The notes: generated from the sequence alone by a model not told the origin. A stretch of DNA of 24,989 nucleotides from Oxalobacter formigenes (GCA_019424645.1 JAHYZB010000005.1:68488-93476); one strand, 5' to 3'; counted from the first letter of the stretch, positions 1 to 8,737 are shown. A program made the numbers and translations.

Positions 1-252
1 AGACGTCTCGTAACCCGTGTTGTCCCCGACGATGAGCTTGAAAAATCCGTCAACGACACTGTTCGTCGAATCGTTTCAGGAGCGCCTCTGGCGGCACGCT
101 GGCACAAAAGATTCATCAGGAGGCTGCTTCGCACTCCCAATGTGACTGATGATGAGAAAGACGAATGTTTCGACTGTTTTGATACAGAAGATTTCCAGAC
201 CGGCTGTCTGGCTTTCCTGAAACAGGAGCGTCCCGAATTCAGGGGAAAATAA
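1..252 (+). CDS. Enoyl-CoA hydratase/isomerase (crotonase) family protein, C-terminal fragment
   Basis: The reading frame is open from the first base of the window and ends with TAA at 250-252, so only the last 83 residues are visible. The C-terminus carries the pattern EDFQTGCLAFLKQERPEF, which resembles the 'EDxxEGxxAFxEKRxPxF' tail of crotonase-superfamily proteins. That tail forms the last helices that pack against the neighbouring subunit. The catalytic core (oxyanion-hole residues and acid/base residues) lies outside the window, so substrate and exact reaction cannot be read. Three cysteines cluster in this tail, which is unremarkable. An intrinsic terminator follows directly. Family assignment is good; a specific function is not supported. 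Confidence 0.72.
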   Translation, partial: RRLVTRVVPDDELEKSVNDTVRRIVSGAPLAARWHKRFIRRLLRTPNVTDDEKDECFDCFDTEDFQTGCLAFLKQERPEFRGK

Positions 253-283
253 AAAAGGCGTGACACCATTCACGCCTTTTTCT
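251..283. terminator. Bidirectional intrinsic terminator between the crotonase gene and yciB
   Basis: A 10-bp perfect stem (AAAGGCGTGA at 254-263 with TCACGCCTTT at 270-279) encloses the 6-nt loop CACCAT. It is flanked by an A-run on the left and a T-run on the right, so it can end transcription from both sides. It starts at the crotonase stop codon and lies about 15 bp beyond the stop of the convergent yciB gene. Confidence 0.9.
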
Positions 284-297
284 TATCTCATAACCGC

Positions 298-924
298 TTA
301 CCGGGCATCCTTGAGATGCCTGGACAGATAAATACTCTGCCCTACCACAAAAAGGAACATCAGGCCCATCCCGCCAAACAGTTTGAAGCTGACCCACGTC
401 GCCGTTTCATAACCGCCCCAGAACGCTACATAGAGGTTCAAAACACCCATAAAGGCAAAAAAGACGACCCATGCCATATTCAGTTTTTTCCAGACCGGAT
501 CGGGCAGCTGGACCTTCTTCTCCATCATGCTACGGATCAGGTTCTTGTTGAACATCACTGAAGCGATCAACAGCGCTGCGCCAAACAGCCAGTATAAAAC
601 CGTGGGTTTCCATTTGATGAATTCCTCGCTTCCGAAGTAAATCGTCGCACCACCGAAAACAGTGATGACAATCAGGGAAATCCAGAGGGTCGCCTCTATT
701 TTCCTTCTTCTGGCAAGCAGGTAAACGATCTGCAAAACACTCGCGACAATCGCCAGCGCCGTTGCCAGCAAAATGGGCACTGACGATTCGGGAATACTGT
801 TTCCCGCAACGAACATGGACAGGTATTTATCCGCAATGGCTTGCGCAGTTGCAATATGGCTTTTTGCCCATGAAAAAGAACCGAAAAAAAGGATAACGGG
901 AAACAGATCGAAAAGAAATTTCAT
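298..924 (-). CDS. yciB: Inner membrane-spanning protein YciB (septation protein A / IspZ family)
   Basis: A 208-residue polytopic inner-membrane protein. It starts MKFLFDLFPVILFF, the typical opening of the YciB/IspZ family, and has further hydrophobic segments near residues 48-70, 78-97, 108-125, 148-170 and 180-198. The conserved motifs WKPTVLYWLFG and the WKKLNMAWVVFF stretch fit the family. YciB helps maintain cell-envelope integrity and septation, and in enterobacteria it contacts elongation and division proteins. At 208 residues it is somewhat longer than the roughly 180 of the E. coli protein; the extra length lies in the loop after the first segment (about residues 22-48). The gene starts 10 bp after the msrB stop, so the two are probably co-transcribed. 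The Shine-Dalgarno is weak, in keeping with translational coupling. Confidence 0.93.
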   Translation of the reverse strand: MKFLFDLFPVILFFGSFSWAKSHIATAQAIADKYLSMFVAGNSIPESSVPILLATALAIVASVLQIVYLLARRRKIEATLWISLIVITVFGGATIYFGSEEFIKWKPTVLYWLFGAALLIASVMFNKNLIRSMMEKKVQLPDPVWKKLNMAWVVFFAFMGVLNLYVAFWGGYETATWVSFKLFGGMGLMFLFVVGQSIYLSRHLKDAR

Positions 925-934
925 TTTTTACTTA

Positions 935-1360
935 TCACTTGTCAGAAGATTCTGCCGGCTTCGGTAACGGGTCGAATCGCAAGGCAGCAGAATTAATACA
1001 ATAACGCAACCCCGTTGGAGGAGGGCCGTCGTTAAATACATGCCCGAGATGGGCATCACAAATGGCACAGATAATTTCGGTCCGCACCATGCCCAGCGAG
1101 ACATCGACCTTTTCCTTTACATTTTCAGGGTCAATAGGTGCAAAAAAACTCGGCCAGCCGCAACCGGCATCGAATTTTGTGTCGGAAATGAACAGTGGCG
1201 TTCCACAATTGACACACGTATAAACGCCGGTCTCGTCATGGTTCCAGTACTCGCCGGTAAAGGGCGGTTCTGTCGCTGCCTGTCTGGTCACGGCATAAGC
1301 CACAGGAGAAAGCTGCGCCCGCCATTCGGCATCCGTTTTTTGTACTCTGGGTTTGCTCAT
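935..1360 (-). CDS. msrB: Peptide-methionine (R)-S-oxide reductase MsrB
   Basis: A 141-residue cytosolic repair enzyme that reduces the R epimer of methionine sulfoxide in proteins, recycled by thioredoxin. All family hallmarks are present: zinc-binding cysteine pairs C49/C52 (CVNC) and C98/C101 (CAIC), the GCGWPSF motif with C67, the HLGHVFNDGP loop, and catalytic C121 in RYCINSAALRF. I chose the ATG at 1358-1360 (protein begins MSKPRVQK) because AAGGAGCG sits just upstream. A start 33 bases further upstream would add residues not seen in the family. It lies directly before yciB with a 10-bp gap. The 120 bp between it and rlmD should hold its promoter, but I see no convincing -35/-10 pair there. 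Confidence 0.96.
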   Translation of the reverse strand: MSKPRVQKTDAEWRAQLSPVAYAVTRQAATEPPFTGEYWNHDETGVYTCVNCGTPLFISDTKFDAGCGWPSFFAPIDPENVKEKVDVSLGMVRTEIICAICDAHLGHVFNDGPPPTGLRYCINSAALRFDPLPKPAESSDK

Positions 1361-1480
1361 AATCGCTCCTTGCAGGATATTGAACTCTTTCAATGAAATG
1401 ACAGATTACTTGTTCAAAAAGTTTCAGCTATCAGATTTGTTAAATAAAAGTGAGTTCAGTCCTGACAAGGATACCCCATT

Positions 1481-2836
1481 TTAACGAATGAGTTCGAAGA
1501 CCGCCATGGATTCGACATGGGAAGTATGAGGAAACATATTGATGACTCCTGCCATTTCAAGCTTGTAGCCACCCTCAGTGACCAGAATGCCTGCATCCCT
1601 TGCCAGGGTAGAAGGATTACACGAAACATAAACGATCCGTTTAGGCTTGAATTCCAGGTGCTTTTCATCCAGATCGGCAATGGCCTGGCAAACTGCCGCA
1701 GCACCATCCCGGGGTGGATCGATCAGGATACGGTCGAATTTCCCCAGTTCTACCCAGTCCTCCGCTGTTATCTCAAACAGATTGCTGGTGGCGAACCTTG
1801 TTTTATCTTCCAGACCGTTCAGTATGGCGTTTTCCTGCGCGCGTTGGGTCAGGATGTCGCTTCCTTCGATACCGACAACCTCTTTTGCAAGTCTGGCAAT
1901 CGGGAGGGAAAAATTTCCCAGCCCACAAAACAGGTCGGCTATGCGCTCGTCTTCGCCAATATCCAGCAGGCGCAAGGCACGGGAAACCAGAACCTGATTG
2001 ATGTAATGATTGACCTGAGTGAAATCATTCGGCTTGAAAGGCATCTCGACCCTGAATTCAGGCAGTACATATTTGAGACGGTTATTGTCCGGGTAAAAAA
2101 GCGCAATGGTATCCGGCCCCTTTGTCTGGAGCCACCATTGAACCTGATATTCATCGGCAAAACGTTTCAGTTTGCTTTCGTCATCCGTTGTGAGAGGTGC
2201 CATGATGCGTAACAGCAAAGAAGTTATCAACTGATTTCCGTCTCCACCGATGGCGACTTCAATCTGTGGAACTTCCCGCACGATGGAGAGCGATTCAATC
2301 AAATGCCGCAAAGGGACGAGCATATCGGAAATGTGGCGTGGCAATACATGACACTCCTTCATGTCGACGACGTAGCGTGACTGCCTTTCCCTGAAACCAA
2401 CGAGAATGCCGCCTTTTTTGGGAACGTAATTAACGGACAGGCGGGCGCGGAAACGATATCCCCAATAAGGCCCATAAATGGGACGCAGCATTCGTTCAGG
2501 CCTGACACGGCCGATATGCCAGAGATTGTCTTCCAGTACACGCTGTTTCATCGCAACCTGCGCTGACGGCTCGACATGCTGCATCGAACAGCCGCCACAA
2601 ATACTGAAATGCGGACATTTGGGTTTGGCACGTACGGGCGATTCCCTGAAAAGGGAAATCATTTTAGCCAGTTCCCATTTGCTTTTTCTTTTGACCGTTT
2701 CGAAATGGACCACTTCGCCGGGCAAGGCGCCTTCAACAAAAACGACTTTTCCGGGTGTCCCGTCTTCATTGGACAAATGCCCCACTCCACGCCCTTCAGC
2801 GTCCAGGGATTTGATTTGAATAGTATTGATCGGCAT
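1481..2836 (-). CDS. rlmD: 23S rRNA (uracil(1939)-C(5))-methyltransferase RlmD
   Basis: A 451-residue SAM-dependent enzyme that methylates U1939 of 23S rRNA. An N-terminal TRAM RNA-binding domain (about residues 1-60, with the LDAEGRGVGH motif) is followed by an Fe-S cluster site formed by C74, C80, C83 (in KCPHFSICGGC) and C162. This is the same pattern as in E. coli RumA/RlmD. The Rossmann domain carries the SAM motif ADLFCGLGNFSLP, the IDPPRDG motif, the nucleophile C406 (YVSCNPSTLARD) and the base E441 (SHVESM). The ATG at 2834-2836 (MPINTIQIKS) is preferred over an upstream in-frame TTG, because homologues start just before the TRAM domain. It is the last gene of the minus-strand block, 71 bp after nlpD. 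Confidence 0.95.
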   Translation of the reverse strand: MPINTIQIKSLDAEGRGVGHLSNEDGTPGKVVFVEGALPGEVVHFETVKRKSKWELAKMISLFRESPVRAKPKCPHFSICGGCSMQHVEPSAQVAMKQRVLEDNLWHIGRVRPERMLRPIYGPYWGYRFRARLSVNYVPKKGGILVGFRERQSRYVVDMKECHVLPRHISDMLVPLRHLIESLSIVREVPQIEVAIGGDGNQLITSLLLRIMAPLTTDDESKLKRFADEYQVQWWLQTKGPDTIALFYPDNNRLKYVLPEFRVEMPFKPNDFTQVNHYINQVLVSRALRLLDIGEDERIADLFCGLGNFSLPIARLAKEVVGIEGSDILTQRAQENAILNGLEDKTRFATSNLFEITAEDWVELGKFDRILIDPPRDGAAAVCQAIADLDEKHLEFKPKRIVYVSCNPSTLARDAGILVTEGGYKLEMAGVINMFPHTSHVESMAVFELIR

Positions 2837-2907
2837 AAACCTTGTCTGATAAACAAATAACGCACATTGAGACAATATGCGTTATTCGGGGATAAGTGTG
2901 GTTGGAA

Positions 2908-3726
2908 TTAATGTACTGGCAGATATTTCATCGGATCGACAGGCTTGCCCTGATAACGGATTTCAAAGTGCAGTTTGACCTTGTCGCTATCGGTATTGCC
3001 CATTTCAGCGATTTGCTGACCCCGTTTTACCTGTTGTTTTTCCTTGACCAGAATCTTGTCATTATGGGCATATGCCGACAGGACGCCATCGCTATGCTTG
3101 ATAATGACCAGATTGCCATAACCGTTCATGTTGCCTCTGTGCAGGACAGTGCCATCGGCAGCGGCAACCACTGTCTGCCCTTTCGTTCCGGAAATGTCGA
3201 TACCACGGTTTTTTCCGGATTTGTATGGGGTAATCACATTGCCCTGAGTCGGCCAGCTCCATGTAATGCCGGATACGTCTTTTGTATTTCCATTGGCTAC
3301 AGCAGCAGCCGGAGCGGCACTGGACTGGGTCGCTGTTTTCTGGGGTGTCGTTTTCTGCCGGGAATTCTTTTTGGCTTCGTCAATCGAACGGACCTGAACA
3401 GCGGAAGAAGACGCAACAGCTGTCGTCGAAGCAGCTCCTTCAGGTGGCTGTACACGCAAGACCTGTCCAACTTCCAGTGCATTCACATTGGGAAGATTGT
3501 TCCACCCAGCCAGATCGTGAACACTATGACCGGAACGTCTTGCAATTTGCGACAGGGTATCACCGCGCTTGACAGTATAACGGATCGTATTCCTGTCAAT
3601 CGGCTGATAGGGATTTGAAGTAGTGATACTTGACCTGTCACTTATGGGTGCTGTTTTCTGGGGGCTGCTGCAGGCAAACAGGCCTGCACAACTGACTAGC
3701 AATAATGGATAAACAATCTTCTTCAT
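2908..3726 (-). CDS. nlpD: NlpD-type lipoprotein: LysM domain plus degenerate M23 (LytM) domain
   Basis: A 272-residue envelope lipoprotein. The signal peptide ends in lipobox LFAC, so C19 would be lipidated. One LysM peptidoglycan-binding domain spans about 49-93 (YTVKRGDTLSQIARR). After an Ala/Thr/Ser-rich linker (95-150) comes an M23/LytM domain (160-268). Its metal site is incomplete: the usual first His is N173 (NRGID, with D177 kept), and the HxH motif reads KLH (K251, H253), although H221 remains. That is the pattern of NlpD/EnvC proteins, which activate cell-wall amidases during division rather than cut peptidoglycan. A good Shine-Dalgarno (GGAACAGG) precedes the ATG. It follows pcm by 36 bp in the order surE-pcm-nlpD. 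In many proteobacteria rpoS comes next; here rlmD does. Confidence 0.93.
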   Translation of the reverse strand: MKKIVYPLLLVSCAGLFACSSPQKTAPISDRSSITTSNPYQPIDRNTIRYTVKRGDTLSQIARRSGHSVHDLAGWNNLPNVNALEVGQVLRVQPPEGAASTTAVASSSAVQVRSIDEAKKNSRQKTTPQKTATQSSAAPAAAVANGNTKDVSGITWSWPTQGNVITPYKSGKNRGIDISGTKGQTVVAAADGTVLHRGNMNGYGNLVIIKHSDGVLSAYAHNDKILVKEKQQVKRGQQIAEMGNTDSDKVKLHFEIRYQGKPVDPMKYLPVH

Positions 3727-3762
3727 TTACCTGTTCCAATATCTGTCTACTTCTGAAATTCT

Positions 3763-4605
3763 TCAAACCGTTCCCTGTTGAAGCGGGACGAAATAACAAT
3801 CATCTAGTATAACGCTTTCCCACTCACGTTCGGCGACTCTTTTTATCAATTGCAGCTTTTGTTTTTCATCTCCCACGGGAGCAATCAGGCGTCCACCTAT
3901 AGCCAGCTGATCCAGCAAGGCATCCGGTACCTGCAAACCGGCCGCGGCAAGGATTATGCCATCAAACGGCGCGGCCTGCGGCAGTCCCTTCATGCCATCA
4001 CCATATTGCAGACGCAAATTGGCGATTCTCATGGGTCTGAGATTTTTCCGTGCCAACTCATGCAATGCCTTGATTCTCTCGATAGAATAAACCTCTTGCG
4101 CCAGTTTGGCGAGGATTGCCGCCTGATAGCCGCAACCCGTCCCGATTTCCAGAATTTTATTCATCGGTTGCGATCCCATTCCGGAGCGCAGTGCTTCAAT
4201 CATTTTGGCGACAGTTGACGGTTTCGAGATGGTCTGATGCGAACCTATCGGCAATGCAATATCCGCATACGCCTGCCCCCAGAGACCTGATTCAAGGAAC
4301 AGATGGCGCGGAATCTGCTGCATGGCGTGCATCACCACCTTGTCCTGTATACCGGATTGCGCCAGCCGTTCGACCATTGAACGGGCCGATCGTGTGATGT
4401 TCGATTCGTTCCAGCCAACCTGAAGCAATTGGGTCTGTTTTTTAACCGGATCTTTCAATCCAGAATGTGCCACCTTGTTTTGCATGGCAGTCTGTGTTGA
4501 AACATAACTTTTTTTATCCGCTGGCGGCTGCCTTGTTTTGTCAAACGAAGATCGTCCCACCACGGAAGACAGTGGCAAAGGAAACGTTTTCGTTTTTTTG
4601 TTCAT
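3763..4605 (-). CDS. pcm: Protein-L-isoaspartate O-methyltransferase
   Basis: A 280-residue SAM-dependent repair enzyme that methylates isoaspartyl residues so that damaged proteins can be reset. The catalytic core starts near residue 70 and shows the family motifs PIGSHQTISKPSTVAKMIEAL (119-139) and SAM motif I ILEIGTGCGYQAA (151-163). A further motif reads FDGIILAAAG. The roughly 70-residue basic N-terminal extension is not part of the enzyme fold and looks unstructured. From memory, similar extensions occur in other Burkholderiales. The ATG overlaps the surE stop codon by 4 bases (ATGA), which implies translational coupling. An internal ATG at residue 41 is an alternative start that would shorten the extension. 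Confidence 0.93.
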   Translation of the reverse strand: MNKKTKTFPLPLSSVVGRSSFDKTRQPPADKKSYVSTQTAMQNKVAHSGLKDPVKKQTQLLQVGWNESNITRSARSMVERLAQSGIQDKVVMHAMQQIPRHLFLESGLWGQAYADIALPIGSHQTISKPSTVAKMIEALRSGMGSQPMNKILEIGTGCGYQAAILAKLAQEVYSIERIKALHELARKNLRPMRIANLRLQYGDGMKGLPQAAPFDGIILAAAGLQVPDALLDQLAIGGRLIAPVGDEKQKLQLIKRVAEREWESVILDDCYFVPLQQGTV

Positions 4606-5339
4606 GCGAGTATTTTAGTCAAATCAGTCAGTATATCGGTATGCGTCCAGTCCAGCTGAAGCGGAGTAACGGAAACATGCCCCTGATTGATGGCATGAAA
4701 ATCGGTTCCTTCGCTCGCATCCCGAACCGGTCCTGTCGGCCCGATCCAGAAGATTTCCCGATCGAACGGATCTTTTTCCCGGATAACCGCTTCGGATTCG
4801 TGCCGCCGCCCCAAACGTGTCGCGCAGACTTTTTTCAGTTCCGAATAAGGCCGGTTGGGAATGTTCACGTTCAGAAGAAATGGTTTTGGCAGTTTTTCGT
4901 ACACTTTCAATACAATGTCCCGTGCCATCTCGGCTGCGCTGTCCAGTTCGCCCCAGCCCTTCTCCACCTGCGAAAAAGCAATCGCGGGAATATCGAAAAG
5001 ATAGCCTTCCATTGCACCCGCGACTGTTCCCGAATAAATGGTATCTTCACCCGCATTCTGGCCATGATTGATCCCTGTGACTACCAGATCGGGCCGCCAT
5101 GGCAAGACACCGGTTATGGCAATATGAACACAGTCGGAAGGCGTGCCTGTCGTATAGGTGAAGCCATTTCGGCCCTGATATACCGAGATGGGGCGTTCGA
5201 GGGTAAGAGAATTGGACGCACCTGAACGGTTGCTGTCCGGTGCGACAACAGCGATTTCCGCAATGGATGACAGGGCTTTTGCAAGCGCATTGATGCCAGG
5301 CGCCAGATAACCGTCATCGTTACTGATTAATATCCGCAT
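4602..5339 (-). CDS. surE: 5'/3'-nucleotidase SurE (survival protein)
   Basis: A 245-residue metal-dependent phosphatase acting on nucleoside monophosphates. The metal ligands are all visible at their usual places: D8 and D9 (SNDDGYLAPG), S39 (SNRSGASNSLTL) and N91 (TGINHGQNAG). The motifs GTPSDCVHIA and YSGTVAGAMEG also match. I chose the ATG at 5337-5339 over the adjacent upstream TTG because AGGAAAGAG lies at a suitable distance before it. The gene leads the surE-pcm-nlpD group and follows the MerR-type gene by 79 bp. Confidence 0.96.
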   Translation of the reverse strand: MRILISNDDGYLAPGINALAKALSSIAEIAVVAPDSNRSGASNSLTLERPISVYQGRNGFTYTTGTPSDCVHIAITGVLPWRPDLVVTGINHGQNAGEDTIYSGTVAGAMEGYLFDIPAIAFSQVEKGWGELDSAAEMARDIVLKVYEKLPKPFLLNVNIPNRPYSELKKVCATRLGRRHESEAVIREKDPFDREIFWIGPTGPVRDASEGTDFHAINQGHVSVTPLQLDWTHTDILTDLTKILA

Positions 5340-5373
5340 CAAAACCGCTCTTTCCTGATCGATTAATGAATGT

Positions 5374-5399
5374 TGAACGCCTATAAACCGATACGTTCA
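5374..5399. repeat. Small inverted repeat between the MerR-type gene and surE
   Basis: TGAACG at 5374-5379 and CGTTCA at 5394-5399 form a perfect 6-bp dyad with a 14-nt spacer, in the 79-bp gap upstream of surE. No T-run follows on either strand, so a terminator is unlikely. It might be a protein site or chance. Confidence 0.25.
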
Positions 5400-5418
5400 T
5401 CCTGCTCCGCGAGTGAGA

Positions 5419-5826
5419 TTATTCTTTTTTCGGCAGAGTCAGCAATTGCAAAATATCATTTAATTCGGAACGAATGGCCTCGACGTCTACTGATGGAGGG
5501 GCCATGAAACTTTCTTCAGGAAGAACCTCGACAGGCGCAGTTCTGCTTTCACGTTCATTCAGTTTGTTACGCGCGCCACTGATCGTAAAGCCCTGATCGT
5601 ATAAAAGCTCCCTTATCCGCCTTATCAACAGCACTTCATGATGCTGGTAATAACGTCTGTTCCCTCTGCGTTTTACCGGTTTTAACTGGGTGAACTCCTG
5701 TTCCCAGTATCGGAGCACATGAGGTTTCACTCCACACAAGTCACTCACCTCGCCAATCGTAAAATAACGTTTGGCAGGTATGGGGGGTAAAACAACCGTT
5801 TCAGGCTTGTGGACTCGTTCGTTCAT
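5419..5826 (-). CDS. MerR-family transcriptional regulator
   Basis: A 135-residue protein with a winged helix-turn-helix of the MerR type at about residues 20-90: YFTIGEVSDLCGVKPHVLRYWEQEF, followed by the wing KRRGNRRYYQHHEVLLIRRIRELL. The C-terminal third is short and has no cysteine cluster for metal sensing, so the ligand, if any, is unknown. It starts 11 bp after the ihfA stop. In many beta- and gammaproteobacteria a MerR-type gene directly follows ihfA, and this looks like that conserved neighbour. Its targets are not known. Confidence 0.92.
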   Translation of the reverse strand: MNERVHKPETVVLPPIPAKRYFTIGEVSDLCGVKPHVLRYWEQEFTQLKPVKRRGNRRYYQHHEVLLIRRIRELLYDQGFTISGARNKLNERESRTAPVEVLPEESFMAPPSVDVEAIRSELNDILQLLTLPKKE

Positions 5827-5837
5827 GGAAAATGTAT

Positions 5838-6227
5838 TTACTTGTCAAATTTTTCCGCTGATTCAACCATCGATTTCAGCTTCTGGCTGGCGTGAAAAGT
5901 CACCACCCGTCTCGCTGTAATCGGAATTTCTTCTCCGGTCCTTGGATTTCTTCCAGGACGCTGTGGTTTGTCTCGCAACTGGAAATTGCCAAAACCGGAT
6001 AATTTAACAGCCTCGCCCCGCTCAAGCGCACCGCAAATTTCTTCAAAGAAGGTTTCGACCATTTCCTTGGCTTCGCGTTTATTCAGACCGACTTGTTCAT
6101 ATAATAATTCAGTCAGTTCCGCTTTTGTTAAAGTCGAAGTATTTTTGTCGGAATCGGGCATCGTTTTTTTATCTGGATAATCTAATCCCATGTTTTCAGC
6201 ACTGTGCGAATCGGTGGGGTATTTCAT
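5838..6227 (-). CDS. ihfA: Integration host factor subunit alpha
   Basis: A 129-residue DNA-bending protein of the HU/IHF family; with IhfB it forms a heterodimer that bends DNA sharply at specific sites. The IHF fold starts near residue 32 (LTKAELTELLYEQVGLNKREAK) and ends with the KLSGFGNFQLRDKP strand. Its DNA-intercalating arm is RPGRNPRTGEEIPI, followed by RRVVTFHASQKLK. This is clearly IHF-alpha rather than HU. About 30 residues precede the fold, more than in E. coli; extended N-termini occur in other Burkholderiales. In-frame ATGs at residues 13 and 23 are alternative starts, and no strong Shine-Dalgarno decides between them. It sits 28 bp after pheT, the classic pheST-ihfA order. Confidence 0.95.
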   Translation of the reverse strand: MKYPTDSHSAENMGLDYPDKKTMPDSDKNTSTLTKAELTELLYEQVGLNKREAKEMVETFFEEICGALERGEAVKLSGFGNFQLRDKPQRPGRNPRTGEEIPITARRVVTFHASQKLKSMVESAEKFDK

Positions 6228-6255
6228 TCTTGTTCAAACCTGTAAGCTATTCGAA

Positions 6256-8685
6256 TCAGGCACGCAATCTGGCACCCAAGTCTTTTTCGACAGCAGAAAC
6301 CAGCGCATTGACGGCAGTTTCCACGACTTCATCCTGCAGTGTTCCATTGATATCTTGCAAGGTAATCCTGAATGCAAGACTTTTTTCGTTGTCATTCAAG
6401 CCTTTTCCACGATAATCATCAAACAAAACAATAGCTTGCATGATGTTACATAGAGGGTTATTATCTTTTTCCTTGTAGAATCTGTCAATGATTTCTTGCA
6501 CAGGCATGGAAGAATCCACAACCAGTGCGATATCGCGTATAACTGGCTGGAACCGGGAAATCTCCGTATATTCTGGCACATCAACCGTTTGCAGTGCGGA
6601 TATATCCACTTCAAACAGTACCGGAGCATGAGGCAAATCATATTTATGCTGCCATGACGGATGTAATTCACCCAGAAAACCTGCTTTTTGTCCATTCACT
6701 TCCAGCGCGGCACATCTCCCTGGATGGAATGCAGGATGATTTGCTTTAACAAAGCGCACTTCTTTCGGCGCAAACATGGCTTCCAGATCCGCTTTCACGT
6801 CAAAGAAATCGACCTGCCTGTCTTCCAGTCCCCATTGTTCTTCATCAACGAGACCATAAGCGATCGCGGCAAGTCGCTTGGGTTGTTCATATCCGGCCAC
6901 GCTTAATGGACCGTTCTCTACTTTGTCATTACGCAGGAAAACGCCACCAATTTCGAAAAGACGGATTCTGGAAAATTTCCGGTTCAGGTTGAAACGGACA
7001 TTGGCGACCAGATTGCCGATCATTGTCGAACGCATGACGCTCATCTGGCTGGCAATCGGATTCAACAGGCGAATCGGATTGTCATTGGCCGCGAAATCTT
7101 TTTCCCATTCCTCTTCAACGAAACTGTAATTGACCACTTCCTGATAATCGAGATCGGCCATTTGTTGACGGATCGAAAACAGGGAACGGACATTTTCCGG
7201 TTTGATACGCATGACATTGGACGCGACCGGCGGCAAGGCGGGAATGTTTTCAAAACCGTAAACACGGGCGATTTCCTCAATCAGATCTTCCTCGATTTCA
7301 ATGTCGAAACGGTACGATGGAGGAGTAACGGTAAAGTCTTCACCGTTCTGGACAAATGGAAGGCCCAGACGCGTGAAAATGTCGGCAATCTGCTCTTTAG
7401 AGAGAGGAATACCGATGACCTTTTCCGCTTTTTCGCGGCGCAATACAACCGGATTGCGTTTCGGCAAATCAAGGATCTGGTCATCGACAGGCCCGACGGT
7501 CGTTTCACCTTCGACACCGCAAATTTCAAGTACCAGCGCCGTGATTCGTTCAAGAGCCGTGACAGTCGCATTGAAATCCACGCCGCGTTCAAAACGGTGT
7601 GAAGCGTCGGTCGAGAAATTGTACCGTCTGGCACGACCACGGATGGCATCAGGCCACCAGAAGGCCACTTCAATGTAAATATTTTTAGTGTCGGAAGAAA
7701 CGGACGTTCTGTCGCCACCCATGATGCCGCCCAGAAATTCAACGGCCGTATTATCAGCAATGATACCGACCCGATCGTCCACTTCGACGGTCATGTCATT
7801 CAACAGCTTGACCTTTTCACCCTTTTTGCCCCAGCGGATGGTCAGCCCCCCGTCAATCTTGTCGAGATCGTAAATATGGTTCGGCTGGCCACCTTCCAGC
7901 ATGACATAGTTGGAAATATCGACGATGGCCGAGATCGAACGCTGTCCACTGCGTTCCAGACGCTGTTTCATCCAGTCAGGCGTTGGCGCATTGGCATTGA
8001 TGCCCTTGATGACACGACCAGAAAAACGGCCGCACAAATCCGGCGCTTCAACCCTGACAGGCAATTTGTCGTTTGACGTGACTTTGGCCGGATCGGAGAG
8101 CGGACAGTTCAATTTTGCGCCAGTCAGTGCAGAAACTTCCCGTGCCACGCCCAGCAAAGACAGGCAATCGGCCTTGTTTGGCGTCAGCTTGATTTCGAAA
8201 ATGGAATCTTCAAGCTGCAGATAATCGCGCAAATCCGTTCCCAGGGGCGCATTTTCAGGCAAATCCATAATGCCGGAGTGATCTTCGGACAATTGAAGTT
8301 CACTGAATGAACACAGCATACCGTTCGACTCAACACCGCGCAATTTTCCCTTCTTGATGGTAAAAGGCTTGCCTGCTTCTTCCGTTGGCAATTCGGCGCC
8401 AATCAGCGCACAACCTGTCATCATGCCGGGACGGACATTAGGCGCACCGCACACGACACTCAAGATCGTTCCGGTTCCAGCGTCAACCTGACAGACAGAG
8501 AGACGATCCGCATTGGGATGCTTTGCAACTTCCAGCACTTTTGCGACGACGATTTTCGAGAAGGGACGCGCGGCAGGCGTGATACCTTCGACTTCAAGAC
8601 CCGACATGGTCATCAGATGAGACAATTCATCCGTCGTCAAATCCGGATTAACCAGTGTCCGGAGCCAGTTTTCAGAAAATTGCAT
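6256..8685 (-). CDS. pheT: Phenylalanine--tRNA ligase beta subunit
   Basis: A full-length 809-residue subunit (E. coli has 795). Domains in order: N-terminal segment starting MQFSENWLRTLVNP; EMAP/OB-type tRNA-binding domain (about 40-150, VLEVAKHPNADRLSVCQVD); B3/B4 domain with the editing site for mischarged Tyr-tRNA (about 210-375, including SISAIVDISNYVMLEGGQP and FERGVD); B5 domain (about 400-475); catalytic-like core; C-terminal ferredoxin-like anticodon-binding domain (about 715-808, starting near FQPVIRDIALVVD). It pairs with PheS as an alpha2-beta2 enzyme. The gene follows pheS by 52 bp and precedes ihfA. Confidence 0.97.
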   Translation of the reverse strand: MQFSENWLRTLVNPDLTTDELSHLMTMSGLEVEGITPAARPFSKIVVAKVLEVAKHPNADRLSVCQVDAGTGTILSVVCGAPNVRPGMMTGCALIGAELPTEEAGKPFTIKKGKLRGVESNGMLCSFSELQLSEDHSGIMDLPENAPLGTDLRDYLQLEDSIFEIKLTPNKADCLSLLGVAREVSALTGAKLNCPLSDPAKVTSNDKLPVRVEAPDLCGRFSGRVIKGINANAPTPDWMKQRLERSGQRSISAIVDISNYVMLEGGQPNHIYDLDKIDGGLTIRWGKKGEKVKLLNDMTVEVDDRVGIIADNTAVEFLGGIMGGDRTSVSSDTKNIYIEVAFWWPDAIRGRARRYNFSTDASHRFERGVDFNATVTALERITALVLEICGVEGETTVGPVDDQILDLPKRNPVVLRREKAEKVIGIPLSKEQIADIFTRLGLPFVQNGEDFTVTPPSYRFDIEIEEDLIEEIARVYGFENIPALPPVASNVMRIKPENVRSLFSIRQQMADLDYQEVVNYSFVEEEWEKDFAANDNPIRLLNPIASQMSVMRSTMIGNLVANVRFNLNRKFSRIRLFEIGGVFLRNDKVENGPLSVAGYEQPKRLAAIAYGLVDEEQWGLEDRQVDFFDVKADLEAMFAPKEVRFVKANHPAFHPGRCAALEVNGQKAGFLGELHPSWQHKYDLPHAPVLFEVDISALQTVDVPEYTEISRFQPVIRDIALVVDSSMPVQEIIDRFYKEKDNNPLCNIMQAIVLFDDYRGKGLNDNEKSLAFRITLQDINGTLQDEVVETAVNALVSAVEKDLGARLRA

Positions 8686-8737
8686 AATCAGCTTTCAATT
8701 ACAAAAACGGTAACAATTATTTTTTAACAGCGTATGC

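Noticed and set aside
1517..2212. Long open frames opposite rlmD and other minus-strand genes.
   Set aside because: They lie antisense within well-identified genes, have low-complexity or implausible translations and no family signature.
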